Assembly (NCBI RefSeq): GCF_023006325.1
Contig: NZ_JAINDF010000002.1
Location: 248,001-312,000 of the forward strand
Length of the DNA: 64,000 nt
Direction of reading: 5' to 3'
From: Kordiimonas marina
Lineage (GTDB): Bacteria > Pseudomonadota > Alphaproteobacteria > Sphingomonadales > Kordiimonadaceae
Positions 42,871-53,193 of the stretch are shown piece by piece. The notes under the pieces are model-generated. The model made no database searches. It was not told the origin of the DNA and worked only from the letters and a program-made list of their open reading frames with translations. Numbering within the stretch: position 1 is the first letter of the stretch; the number at the start of each line of letters is the position of its first letter. The position numbers and the translations under genes were made by a program.

Positions 42871-43743
42871 TTATTCGGCGGCGCGGCGTGTGTGTCTGCC
42901 GCCCATCAGGAGGCCGAGCACCGTGCCCAGCTGGTCCTTCATTTCATGGCGGTGGACGACCATGTCGACCATGCCGTGTTCATGCAGATATTCGGCGCGC
43001 TGGAAACCGTCCGGCAGCTTTTCGCGGATGGTCTGCTCAATCACGCGCGGGCCGGAGAAGGCGATCATCGCGCCCGGTTCGGCAATCTGCACGTCGCCCA
43101 GCATGGCGTAGGAGGCCGACACACCGCCCGAGGTCGGGTCGGTAAGGACGACAACATATGGGATGCCAGCGTCCCTAAGCATCTGCACGGCAACCGTGGT
43201 GCGCGGCATTTGCATCAAGGACAGGATGCCTTCCTGCATCCGCGCGCCACCCGAAGCGGTGAACATCACGAACGGGGCTTCGATTTTGAGCGCATGACGG
43301 GCGCCAGCGATGATGCCGTCACCCACGGCCATGCCCATGGAGCCGCCCATGAAGAAGAAGTTCTGGATCGCGACGACGGTTTCAACACCGCCGATCTTGC
43401 CGACAGCGACCTTGATGGCGTCCTCGTCACCGGTTTTGGCGCGGGCGGCCTTCAGGCGCTCGCTATAGCGCTTGGTATCTTTGAACTTGAGGGGGTCAAC
43501 CTTCACCGACGGCAGGTCGATAAGGTCATAGACCTGATTGTCAAAAAGGGCGTCAAACCGGTTGGTTGGTGGCACGCGGTCATGATGGTCGCAGTGCGCA
43601 CAGACATACTGGTTGGCGATGAATTCCTTCTGGAAGATCATCTGGCCGCAGCTTTTGCACTTGTGCCAAAGATTGTCCGGGGTCTCCCGCGGGTTCAGCA
43701 CTTTTTGCAGTTTCGGTTTAACATAGTTGGTGAGCCAGCTCAT
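42871..43743 (-). CDS. accD: Acetyl-CoA carboxylase, beta subunit of carboxyltransferase
   Basis: A 290-residue AccD. The N-terminal zinc ribbon uses Cys 29, Cys 32, Cys 48 and Cys 51 (CKSCG...VCAHCDHH), followed by the carboxyltransferase crotonase fold with [20 protein letters not shown] and the later [18 protein letters not shown]. With AccA it transfers carboxyl to acetyl-CoA. ATG 43743, preceded by AGGGG, overlaps the trpA stop by one base. trpA-accD-folC is a classic neighbourhood. Confidence 0.95.
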   Translation of the reverse strand: MSWLTNYVKPKLQKVLNPRETPDNLWHKCKSCGQMIFQKEFIANQYVCAHCDHHDRVPPTNRFDALFDNQVYDLIDLPSVKVDPLKFKDTKRYSERLKAARAKTGDEDAIKVAVGKIGGVETVVAIQNFFFMGGSMGMAVGDGIIAGARHALKIEAPFVMFTASGGARMQEGILSLMQMPRTTVAVQMLRDAGIPYVVVLTDPTSGGVSASYAMLGDVQIAEPGAMIAFSGPRVIEQTIREKLPDGFQRAEYLHEHGMVDMVVHRHEMKDQLGTVLGLLMGGRHTRRAAE

Positions 43744-44582
43744 CAGCAGCACCCCTTTTCTTGTTTTGCCGTCCTCACACCTTCGGCGAGATGACGGGTA
43801 AAGTCCAGCACATCCTTGACCATGCCGGCCGTGGCCTTGCCGCTCTCATCCAGCCCGCTTGCGATGGTCTGCACGATGGCGGAGCCGACAACGGCGGCAT
43901 CGGCGACGGACGCTACGGAACCGGCCTGTTCCGGCGTGCGGATACCGAATCCGACGGCAACTGGCAAGTCTGTTTGTGCTTTGATGCGGTCAACCGCGGC
44001 TTTGATGTCCTCGGTCGTGGCAGATTTGCCGCCGGTCACCCCCGCAACCGCGACATAATAGACGAAGCCGCTGGCGCCATCGAGGATGGTGGTCAGGCGC
44101 GCGTCGTCGGAGGTCGGTGTCGCGAGGCGGATGACATCGATGCCCGCCTTGTTGGCGGGCAGGCGCAGTTCTTCGTCCTCCTCGGGCGGCAGGTCGACGA
44201 TGATCAGGCCGTCGACACCGGCGTCAGCCGCGTCGGTCACGAACCGGTCGATGCCGTAAGCATAGACCGGGTTGAAATAGCCCATCAGCACGATCGGCGT
44301 GCCCGCGTTACCCGCGCGGAAGTCCCGCACCATCGACAGCGTCTGCTTCATGTTGGCACCCGCGTGCAGCGCGCGGTGGGCGGCCAGGTCGATCGCCGGG
44401 CCGTCGGCGGCCGGGTCGGTGAAGGGCATGCCGAGCTCGATGATATCGGCGCCTGCGTCCGGCAGGCCCTTGAGAATCTCAAGCGAGCTTGCATGGTCCG
44501 GGTCGCCCGCGGTGATGAAGGTCACGAACGCGGAACGGCCTTCGGCCTTCAGGGCGGCAAAGGTAGCTTCAAGTCGGCTCAT
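43743..44582 (-). CDS. trpA: Tryptophan synthase alpha subunit
   Basis: A 279-residue TIM-barrel enzyme that cleaves indole-glycerol phosphate. The catalytic Glu lies in [16 protein letters not shown] and the catalytic Asp in [22 protein letters not shown] and [10 protein letters not shown] are other signatures. It starts 3 bases after trpB and couples to accD. Confidence 0.96.
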   Translation of the reverse strand: MSRLEATFAALKAEGRSAFVTFITAGDPDHASSLEILKGLPDAGADIIELGMPFTDPAADGPAIDLAAHRALHAGANMKQTLSMVRDFRAGNAGTPIVLMGYFNPVYAYGIDRFVTDAADAGVDGLIIVDLPPEEDEELRLPANKAGIDVIRLATPTSDDARLTTILDGASGFVYYVAVAGVTGGKSATTEDIKAAVDRIKAQTDLPVAVGFGIRTPEQAGSVASVADAAVVGSAIVQTIASGLDESGKATAGMVKDVLDFTRHLAEGVRTAKQEKGCC

Positions 44583-44585
44583 AAC

Positions 44586-45794
44586 TCAGATCTCCTGCCC
44601 AAGCGCAGCTGCGACGGTGAAGATGTCCTTGTCGCCGCGGCCCGACAGGTTGAGGACGACGATATGGTCCTTCGGCAGGCTTGGCGCGGTGCGGATGATA
44701 TGGGCGAGGCCGTGGCTGGATTCGAGCGCAGGGATGATGCCCTCGGTCCGGCAGCACAGCTGGAAGGCTTCGAGCGCCTCATCGTCGGTCGCCGAGACAT
44801 AATTCACCCGGCCCTGTTCATGCAGCCAGACATGCTCCGGCCCGATACCCGGGTAATCGAGCCCGGCAGAGATGGAGTGGGCTTCGATGATCTGGCCGTC
44901 TTCGTCCTGCAACAGGTAAGTGCGGTTGCCGTGCAGCACGCCCGCGCGCCCGCCGGTGATGGAGGCCGCGTGCTTGTCGGTGTCGACACCGTGGCCCGCG
45001 GCTTCAACCGCATACATGGCGACGTCCGCGTCATCGAGGAACGGGTGGAACAGCCCCATGGCGTTCGAGCCGCCGCCGACGCAGGCGACAAGGCTGTCCG
45101 GCAGGCGGCCTTCGGCCTCCATGATCTGCTCACGCGTTTCGCGGCCGATGATCGACTGGAAATCCCGCACCATCATCGGGTAGGGGTGCGGCCCCGCGAC
45201 CGTGCCGATGATGTAGAAGGTATCATGGACGTTGGTGACCCAGTCCCGGAGCGCGTCATTCATCGCGTCCTTGAGGGTGGCGGAGCCGGAGGTCACCGGC
45301 TGGACCTCAGCGCCCAGAAGCTTCATGCGGAAGACGTTCGGTTTTTGCCGCTCAATGTCCACCGCGCCCATGAAGACGGTGCATTTAAGCCCGAAGCGTG
45401 CTGCGACGGTGGCGGTTGCGACACCGTGCTGGCCCGCGCCGGTTTCGGCGATCACCCGGGTCTTGCCCATGCGCTTGGCCAGAAGCACCTGGCCGATGGC
45501 GTGGTTGATCTTGTGCGCGCCGGTGTGGTTCAGCTCTTCGCGCTTGAAATAGATTTTCGCGCCGCCCAGGTGCTCGGTCAGCCGTTCGGCATAATAAAGC
45601 GGGCTCGGGCGGCCGATATAGACGCGGTTCAGATAGTCCAGTTCCTTCTGGAAATCCGGGTCGGCCAAAGCTTCGCGGTAGGCGCGCTCGACATCGTGCA
45701 CCAGGGGCATCAGGGTTTCGGAAACATATCGGCCGCCATATTTGCCGAAGTGGCCCTTCTCATCCGGGCCGGTGCGATAACTGTTGAGCGCCAT
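44586..45794 (-). CDS. trpB: Tryptophan synthase beta subunit
   Basis: A 402-residue PLP enzyme joining indole to serine. PLP-binding Lys 95 lies in [17 protein letters not shown]; phosphate-binding GGGSNAMG and the glycine loop are present. I take ATG 45794 over a TTG two codons earlier. It follows trpF by 45 bases on the same strand and precedes trpA. Confidence 0.96.
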   Translation of the reverse strand: MALNSYRTGPDEKGHFGKYGGRYVSETLMPLVHDVERAYREALADPDFQKELDYLNRVYIGRPSPLYYAERLTEHLGGAKIYFKREELNHTGAHKINHAIGQVLLAKRMGKTRVIAETGAGQHGVATATVAARFGLKCTVFMGAVDIERQKPNVFRMKLLGAEVQPVTSGSATLKDAMNDALRDWVTNVHDTFYIIGTVAGPHPYPMMVRDFQSIIGRETREQIMEAEGRLPDSLVACVGGGSNAMGLFHPFLDDADVAMYAVEAAGHGVDTDKHAASITGGRAGVLHGNRTYLLQDEDGQIIEAHSISAGLDYPGIGPEHVWLHEQGRVNYVSATDDEALEAFQLCCRTEGIIPALESSHGLAHIIRTAPSLPKDHIVVLNLSGRGDKDIFTVAAALGQEI

Positions 45795-45839
45795 GACCAA
45801 AAACTCGCGAAAAAATACTTGGTTTATATCTGGGGTTCC

Positions 45840-46484
45840 TTACCTAACGGCTTTTGCCGCCCTAAGGAAGGCCTCAATTTTGTCGCTTGATTTTTGTCCG
45901 GGGGCACTTTCGACGCCGGAGGAGACATCAACCGCGATCGCGCCGCTCGCCTTCACCGCCTCGGGCAGGTTTTCGGCGGTCAATCCACCCGCCAGCAGCC
46001 AGGGCCGGCCGAGCGTTTGGCCTTGCATCAGCTCCCACGGGAAGCTGACGGCATTGCCGCCCGGAAGCGTGGCGCCCTCAGGCGGTTTGGCGTCGAACAG
46101 GAAGGCGTCCACATAGGGCGCGAAGGCCTTGGCCGCCTTGATGTCAGCGGCGTCGCGGACACCGAATGCCTTGATCACGGACACGCCGAAATCGTCCTTG
46201 AGGGCGATCACGTCCTCAGGCGTTTCGTCGCCGTGAAGCTGCACCCAATCCAGGTCGAGCGCATCGACGGCGGCTTCGATCATGTCATGGTCTTCATTGA
46301 CGAACACGCCGACCCGCTCGGTCGAGCGCGGCAGGTGCGGGCGAAGCGCGCGGGCTTCCCCCAGTGTCAGGTGGCGCGGGGAGCGGTCGAAAAAGACAAA
46401 GCCGAGCCAGCGGGCGCCATAGAAGGCGGCGAGGTTGGCATGGACGGCGTCACGGATACCGCAAACTTTGACACGAACGGACAT
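45840..46484 (-). CDS. trpF: Phosphoribosylanthranilate isomerase
   Basis: A 214-residue TIM-barrel enzyme: VKVCGIRDAVHANLA carries the catalytic Cys region, LGFVFFDRSPRHLTLGEAR and WVQLHGDE follow, and WLLAGGLTAENLPEAV with VDVSSGVESAPGQKS closes the phosphate site. It is the first gene of the trpF-trpB-trpA-accD-folC-cupin run. The start GTG two codons upstream is possible. Confidence 0.93.
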   Translation of the reverse strand: MSVRVKVCGIRDAVHANLAAFYGARWLGFVFFDRSPRHLTLGEARALRPHLPRSTERVGVFVNEDHDMIEAAVDALDLDWVQLHGDETPEDVIALKDDFGVSVIKAFGVRDAADIKAAKAFAPYVDAFLFDAKPPEGATLPGGNAVSFPWELMQGQTLGRPWLLAGGLTAENLPEAVKASGAIAVDVSSGVESAPGQKSSDKIEAFLRAAKAVR

Positions 46485-46555
46485 GGGCACTGCTCAGAAG
46501 GCCGATAGGTTACACCAAGCGGGTCGGCGCCGACTGCATGGCCCGTGGGGCACTG

Positions 46556-47392
46556 TCAGTCATCGCTTTCCATCAGGGGGGCGAACGTGACCGTCTGGCG
46601 TGTGAGCGCGGCTGTGGCCGCTTTCATCAGGTCCTCACCCAACAGCATGCCGCTGTTCCAGGTAGCGACATAGTCCAGTCCGTCCGCGACCGAATGGTCC
46701 CGCGAATGATTGAGTACCGCCTTTGTGCCTGCAACCGCAAGCGGACTTTTGCTCGCAATCGTTTCGGCAAGGGCGAAGGCGGCTTCGATGGCCTCACCCC
46801 GGTCGGGCGCCACGGCATTGACGAAGCCGTATTTGTCGGCCTCCTGCACGGTGAATTTGCGGCCCGTGAGTGCCAGTTCGCGCAAGATACCGTTCGGCAA
46901 CAGGTAAGGCGCGCGCTGAAGCGTGCCGACATCGGCGACGATGGCGACATTGATTTCCTGAATCGCAAACCAGCAGTCTTCCGACGCCACGCGCATGTCG
47001 CAGGCGGAGATAAGGTCGATCCCGCCGCCGAGGCAGGCACCGTGGATGGCGGCGATCACGGGGGCGCGGCACTGTTCAATCGCGGTGAAACAGTCCTGCA
47101 GCCACAGGATATGACGGCGGAGCTTTTCGCGCACGCGGGCCGGGTCGGCGTCACCGGGGGTGAAGAGGCTTTCCCCGCTTTCCTTGAGGTCGAGCCCGGC
47201 GGTGAAATGCTTGCCTTCGCCCGACAGCACGACGGCGCGGATGTCGGATTGTGTGTCCAGATGCCGGAAGACCTCACCGATCTCCCGGAACATGGCCCGG
47301 TTCATGGCATTGAGCTGGTCCGGCCGGCTCAAGGAGACATGGGCGACGGCGTCCTTCACCGTCAGGGTCAGGGTTTCATAGGTCTTGGTCAT
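46556..47392 (-). CDS. Crotonase, dienoyl-CoA isomerase-like (ECH1 type)
   Basis: A 278-residue crotonase-fold protein. The oxyanion part is GEGKHFTAGLDL and GACLGGGIDLISACDMRVAS; the later FAIQEINVAIVADVGTLQR resembles the Glu/Asp active-site block of delta(3,5)-delta(2,4)-dienoyl-CoA isomerase rather than plain enoyl-CoA hydratase. It would shift double bonds in unsaturated fatty acyl-CoAs. I choose ATG 47392, with GGGAG upstream. It fits the fatty-acid context of the larger region. Confidence 0.85.
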   Translation of the reverse strand: MTKTYETLTLTVKDAVAHVSLSRPDQLNAMNRAMFREIGEVFRHLDTQSDIRAVVLSGEGKHFTAGLDLKESGESLFTPGDADPARVREKLRRHILWLQDCFTAIEQCRAPVIAAIHGACLGGGIDLISACDMRVASEDCWFAIQEINVAIVADVGTLQRAPYLLPNGILRELALTGRKFTVQEADKYGFVNAVAPDRGEAIEAAFALAETIASKSPLAVAGTKAVLNHSRDHSVADGLDYVATWNSGMLLGEDLMKAATAALTRQTVTFAPLMESDD

Positions 47393-47466
47393 CCGTGTGC
47401 TCCCATCCATTTTGGCCGCGCGGCCTTATTCCCAATATTGGGCAAAGCCGCGCCAGGGCCAGCGGA

Positions 47467-48822
47467 TCAGTCCACTTTTTTCAGGAGGCTATGATAGTCG
47501 GCGGCCCGCTGGAGGGTCTTTTGGGCCTTGCCGTCCTGCATCCAGTGTTCAACCAGCTTCTTCACCGCCTTGTTGGGGGCATGAGCCACCAGATAGGGGG
47601 CAAGTTCGCTGTTTTTGGTGCTGATGCCGGTGAAGGTCTGCCTGAGCGCGCCGACCATCTGCCGGAAGCCGCCTTCGCCCGCCAGATCGTCGATCAGGCA
47701 GAACATGAGCTTGGCGGTCGCGGGCGAGAAACTCTTGCCCGAGCTGTCGGCCTTGGCGGCACTGAAGGCAGCCTCCTTGATCGCCTTCATGTCCATGCCG
47801 TTCGCGAGGTCCATCGCCAGCGACATGAGGCCAGCACGCCAGCTGCCCTGGTCGCCCGTGGGCGCGTCCGGCATCCACTGGATGACCATGTCCTGGCGCA
47901 GGTCCGTGAGCTCATCCGCGGTCGGCGTGTAGGCAAGCGGCAGGGCAAGGAAGCCCGGCGCCGTAGCGTGGCCGTCCCCCGCGGGCAGGTCGATCACCGT
48001 GGTGGTGGCCCCTGCCGGAGCCGCACCCAGCCAGGTGCTCAGAAGTTTTGAGGTTTCGGCCAGCTTGACGCCGAGGCTTTCGGCAAGCTCACCGTTGCCG
48101 TCCATATAGAAGGCATCGACACCCGGGAAATGCGCGTTTTCATATGGCCCGACCGCGACCATGGGCGGCGGCAGGTCCCGCGTGCCATGAAGGCGAACGG
48201 TTTTCCGGCCCCCTGCTTCTTTCTCGCCAACGACCTGCAGCGCGCTGGCGACTTTCAGGTCAGCGGGGATTTCAAGCTGCATGTCGGCCTTATAGTGGCT
48301 GGCGGCATAAAGCGCCGTCAGGGCATCCACATTTGCCGCCGCCGGGGCGGGGTAGGCGAAATTCCAGAACTGGATCAGCGAAAACTGGGGTCCCGGCGTG
48401 CCGACACCATAGATGCCACCGGCATATTGCGGACTGAAGCTGCCGCGATAATAGAGGTTCAGGTCCATACTGTCGCCCGGTGCCAGCGGGGTGGCCAGCG
48501 TGACAGTCGCCTGGTTTACCTGCACCTCGGGGGCGCCTTGAAGTTTCGTCAGCTGTTCCGAGACGGTCAGTTGCTGTTTATTGCCGTCAAGCGCCTTGCC
48601 GATATGAAGCCCGCTGTTGAGCGTGACGGGCAGGCGGGTCAGCGTGCGGCCGCTTTCGTTGCGGATGCTCAGGCGGCTTGCGCCCAGAAACTGGCGCCGG
48701 GCCACATCCATCTTCAGCACCACATAGGCGCTTTGGATGCTGACAACGGGACGGCTCGCCGCAGTTGCGGGCACGGCCCAGAACATCATGAAGCTGAGAC
48801 AAATCAGAAGACTTTTGCGCAT
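47467..48822 (-). CDS. Exported M1-like protein with a lost HExxH, probable pseudo-peptidase
   Basis: A 451-residue exported protein. The signal peptide is MRKSLLICLSFMMFWAVPATAA, start ATG 48822 (GGGGA upstream). An M1 aminopeptidase-like beta sandwich follows (SIRNESGRTLTRLPVTLNSG, LYYRGSF) and then a helical part. Where M1 enzymes have HExxHQW the frame reads QDMVIQW (47881-47895 encodes QDMVI), so both zinc His and the catalytic Glu are gone. It probably works as a binding or scaffold protein. Its neighbours are a B3/B4 protein and a crotonase; it is likely periplasmic. Confidence 0.6.
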   Translation of the reverse strand: MRKSLLICLSFMMFWAVPATAASRPVVSIQSAYVVLKMDVARRQFLGASRLSIRNESGRTLTRLPVTLNSGLHIGKALDGNKQQLTVSEQLTKLQGAPEVQVNQATVTLATPLAPGDSMDLNLYYRGSFSPQYAGGIYGVGTPGPQFSLIQFWNFAYPAPAAANVDALTALYAASHYKADMQLEIPADLKVASALQVVGEKEAGGRKTVRLHGTRDLPPPMVAVGPYENAHFPGVDAFYMDGNGELAESLGVKLAETSKLLSTWLGAAPAGATTTVIDLPAGDGHATAPGFLALPLAYTPTADELTDLRQDMVIQWMPDAPTGDQGSWRAGLMSLAMDLANGMDMKAIKEAAFSAAKADSSGKSFSPATAKLMFCLIDDLAGEGGFRQMVGALRQTFTGISTKNSELAPYLVAHAPNKAVKKLVEHWMQDGKAQKTLQRAADYHSLLKKVD

Positions 48823-48927
48823 GTCAGGCATTTCCCCAAAAGCATTATGCGTGGTTTGTTTTTGTAACTTCGCTACACCGACAAAATTCTAGGCCAAGAT
48901 CAAGGCGAAAATGGTGCGGGCCCGGCG

Positions 48928-49587
48928 TCATTCCGGCGCGGATTCCACAAGGCCGTCCTGGCAGTAGCGGAGGATCAGGGTGTCCGCAATTTCCGCGGCC
49001 GCCTCAACATGGGCGACATCGACATTGAGGCCATAAAGCACGAAGATCAGCTTTTCCGTTTCCTCAGTCACCGCCGTGCGCGCGCTGTCCGAAAACGGTG
49101 TGCCGAACGGGCCTTTGTCATCGGCCAGAAGCGGCAGGCCTTCAAGGTTGACCGGGCCGCGGCCCACGCCTTCGTAACTTTCACCCGCGCGGCCAACGCG
49201 CAACAGGATGTCCCCATCAATCTTGCCCGCGTCATAACAGCCGATCGGCAGGCCGGTCATCAGCGAGGTCAGGTTGCCGCTGTCGACCACATTATTGATG
49301 CGGTAAAGCCCCTTGCCAGCGACGATGCGGCGCGTGAGCGATTCCGAGGACGGCCGGTAGCGGCTCGGGTCCTTGCCGCAAGCCTTGAAGGCCGCCCGGA
49401 CGTTTGCGATCACCGGGTCTGAGCTCGCGGCCTCGCCCATCAGTTCCGAAAGCCTCAGCTCCGCGCCTTCTTCGAGCGACCGGAGAAGCTCATCGGGCGA
49501 CGGCCCCACCGTCACGTCATAATCCAACATGCCCACATGAACGGGAAACCCCAACCCCGCAAAGGCCGGGTCAATCTTGAACGCCAT
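48928..49587 (-). CDS. B3/B4-domain protein (COG3382-type)
   Basis: A 219-residue free-standing B3/B4 domain, the tRNA-editing-like domain of PheT: VIANVRAAFKACGKDPSRYRPSSE (split in two helices), SLTRRIVAGKGLYRINNVVD and LTSLMTGLPIGCYDAGKI. Free proteins of this kind may proof-read or hydrolyse mischarged or modified amino acids, but the substrate is not established. The length is usual for this group. Confidence 0.82.
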   Translation of the reverse strand: MAFKIDPAFAGLGFPVHVGMLDYDVTVGPSPDELLRSLEEGAELRLSELMGEAASSDPVIANVRAAFKACGKDPSRYRPSSESLTRRIVAGKGLYRINNVVDSGNLTSLMTGLPIGCYDAGKIDGDILLRVGRAGESYEGVGRGPVNLEGLPLLADDKGPFGTPFSDSARTAVTEETEKLIFVLYGLNVDVAHVEAAAEIADTLILRYCQDGLVESAPE

Positions 49588-49658
49588 AGAAAACTCCTTG
49601 ATGGCGCCAGCTTAATCCATTCGCAGAAGGCTTCAAGTCCGGGCTGGCCCCTCCAAGC

Positions 49659-49687
49659 AAAAAGGGCCGCCGTGGGGCAGCCCTTTT
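49659..49687 (-). terminator. Terminator of the fatty-acid oxidation operon
   Basis: On the minus strand AAAAGGGCTGCC pairs with CGGCCCTTTTT with small mismatches around a short loop, followed by T-rich sequence. It lies 35 bases after the FadB-like stop. Confidence 0.75.
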
Positions 49688-49721
49688 CGGTTGGTTCTGT
49701 AGGTCCCGGAAGACGTGCGGA

Positions 49722-51944
49722 TTACGCCGCTTTCTTGGCCGGGATTTTGCCGCGGCTGTCGCCCGGCTTGTAGAAGGTCTCACCCTTCGCGGCCATGTCC
49801 CTGAGAAGCTGCGGCGGCGTGAAGCGTTGGCCGTAGGCTTGCGCCAGACGGTCGGCTTCAGCGACGAACGCAGCCACACCCATGGTGTCGATGAAACTGA
49901 AGGGGCCGCCGGTCCAGGGGGCGAAGCCCCAGCCGAAGATGGCTCCGATGTCACCCGATGCGGTGTCACGCAGAACACCTTCCTCGAAGCAGCGTGCGCA
50001 TTCGACCGCCATGCGGACCATCAGGCGGGATTCAACTTCGTCCACGCTCGGCTGGTCAGCGGCCAGCGGGAACTCCTCCGCGAGGCCCGGCCACAGATAT
50101 TTCGGGCTGCCGTCTTCAGGATAGACATAAGCGCCCTTGCCGTTCTTGCGGCCGAAGCGTTCCAGGTCCACCACCATCTTCTCGACAAAGCCGTCAGCGG
50201 GCGAGGGCACATACTTGTCACCCAGCGCCTTCTTGGTGGCCTGGCCGACCTTGTAGGAAAGGTCGATCGCGACTTCGTCACCAACCGCGAGCGGGCCCAC
50301 CGGCATCCCGGACATTTTGCCTGCGTTTTCGATGAGGGCAGGGTTCACGCCTTCCTTGACCATGGCATAGCCTTCCTGCACGTAGGTGCCGAAGCAGCGG
50401 CTGGTGTAGAAGCCGCGGCTGTCGTTCACCACGATCGGGGTCTTGCGGATCTGGCTGACATAATCAAGCGCGAGCGCGAGGGTTTCGTCATCGGTTTTCT
50501 CACCCATGATGATTTCCACGAGCGGCATCTTGTCGACCGGCGAGAAGAAGTGAATGCCGATGAACTGGTGCGGACGGCCGAAGTTTTTGGCCAGGCCGGT
50601 GATCGGCAGCGTCGAGGTGTTGGACGCGAACACCACATCCTTGCCGATAACGGCTTCGGTTTTTTGGGTAACGTCCTTCTTGATGTCCTCGGCTTCGAAC
50701 ACGGCCTCGATGATCAGGTCGCAGTCCTTGAGGTCATCATAGTTATCGGTCGGGATGATGTGAGAGAGCAGCGCATCGCCCTTTTCCTTCGTGGTCTGGC
50801 CACGGCCGATGCCTTTTTCAACCAGCTTGCGGCTATAGTCCTTGCCCTTTTCGGCGGCGGCCATGTCGCGGTCCAGAAGCACCACATCCATACCGGCTTT
50901 CGCCGAAACATAGGCCACGCCCGCGCCCATCAGGCCCGCGCCCAGCATGCCGAGGCGCTTTACTTGTCTGCGCTCGAAACCTTCAGGCCGCAGCGAGCCT
51001 TTCTCGACCGCCTGCTTGTTGATGAAGAGCGAGCGGATCATGTTGCCGGCTACCGGGTCCTTCAGCAGGCTCATGAAATATTTGCTCTCGATCCGGATCG
51101 CGGTGTCGAAATCGACGATGCCGCCTTCATAAAGACACGACAGGATCGCCTGGATCGCCGGATAGTTATGCTGCGTCTGCTTCTGGGCCATGGCGTTGGC
51201 GCCGATGAAGGTTTGAACGGCCGCCGGGTTCATGGCACCTGCGCCACCCGGATATTTGAAACCCTTCTTGTCCCACGGTGCGATCGCGGACGGGGACTTC
51301 TTGACCCAGGCTTTGGCCGCTTCGACCACTTTGTCGGTCGGGACCATTTCCTGGACGATCCCCATGCCGAGCGCAGCCGGGCCTTTGAAAGGCTTGCCGG
51401 TGGTGATGGCACCGGCTGCCGCCTGGATACCGATGATGCGCGGCAGGCGCTGGGTGCCACCGGCGCCTGGCAGCAGGCCAACCTGGACTTCCGGGAAGCC
51501 AAGCTGCATGGAGGCGTCATCGGTGATCACGCGGTAATGGCAGGCCAGCACCAGCTCGAAACCACCGCCGAGCGCGAGGCCATTGACGGCGGCTGCGAAC
51601 GGCTTGGTGCCTTCCATGGCGAGCACTTTCTTCGGCTTGCCGCCGGTTTCGATCTTGCGGAAGATTTTATTGAGGCGGAAAGCGCCTTCGAACTGTTCCT
51701 CAAGCGACTGTTTGCCGCCGGCTTGCGCGCCGAGCATGTTGAGGTCGGCGCCTGCGAGGAACGCGGGCTTGCCGGAGGTGATGACGGCGCCTTTGATGGC
51801 GTCGTCGGCCAGAACCTTATCAACCAAGGCGTCGAGGTCGTTGATCAGGTCTGCGTTGAAAACATTCATGCCGGTGTTCGGCAGGTCGATGGTCAGCGTG
51901 GCGATACCGTCGCTGTCGACGTCAAAACGGATGGTGTCAGTCAT
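49722..51944 (-). CDS. fadB: Multifunctional enoyl-CoA hydratase / 3-hydroxyacyl-CoA dehydrogenase
   Basis: A 740-residue FadB/FadJ-type protein. The N-terminal crotonase part (1-190) has SGKPAFLAGADLNML and VNGLALGGGFELVLACHYRV. The NAD domain follows (LGAGLMGAGVAYVSAKAGMD, about 333-353), with IIEAVFEAEDIKKDV and the C-terminal domain FYTSRCFGTYVQEGYAMV. It carries out steps two and three of beta-oxidation and pairs with the thiolase gene 23 bases upstream in the transcription direction. Length matches the family. Confidence 0.93.
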   Translation of the reverse strand: MTDTIRFDVDSDGIATLTIDLPNTGMNVFNADLINDLDALVDKVLADDAIKGAVITSGKPAFLAGADLNMLGAQAGGKQSLEEQFEGAFRLNKIFRKIETGGKPKKVLAMEGTKPFAAAVNGLALGGGFELVLACHYRVITDDASMQLGFPEVQVGLLPGAGGTQRLPRIIGIQAAAGAITTGKPFKGPAALGMGIVQEMVPTDKVVEAAKAWVKKSPSAIAPWDKKGFKYPGGAGAMNPAAVQTFIGANAMAQKQTQHNYPAIQAILSCLYEGGIVDFDTAIRIESKYFMSLLKDPVAGNMIRSLFINKQAVEKGSLRPEGFERRQVKRLGMLGAGLMGAGVAYVSAKAGMDVVLLDRDMAAAEKGKDYSRKLVEKGIGRGQTTKEKGDALLSHIIPTDNYDDLKDCDLIIEAVFEAEDIKKDVTQKTEAVIGKDVVFASNTSTLPITGLAKNFGRPHQFIGIHFFSPVDKMPLVEIIMGEKTDDETLALALDYVSQIRKTPIVVNDSRGFYTSRCFGTYVQEGYAMVKEGVNPALIENAGKMSGMPVGPLAVGDEVAIDLSYKVGQATKKALGDKYVPSPADGFVEKMVVDLERFGRKNGKGAYVYPEDGSPKYLWPGLAEEFPLAADQPSVDEVESRLMVRMAVECARCFEEGVLRDTASGDIGAIFGWGFAPWTGGPFSFIDTMGVAAFVAEADRLAQAYGQRFTPPQLLRDMAAKGETFYKPGDSRGKIPAKKAA

Positions 51945-51967
51945 TGTGTCTACTCCCCGTGACAGCG

Positions 51968-53173
<1,206 letters not shown>

Positions 53174-53193
53174 TCTCTTAAGCTCCCTTGGAA

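Noticed and set aside
47431-47442. Palindrome CCCAATATTGGG near the start of the crotonase gene
   Set aside because: It is symmetric and in a 74-base gap, but short, single and without any matching copy in the window; next to it GGCCGCGCGGCC is also self-complementary, so chance in GC-rich sequence cannot be ruled out.
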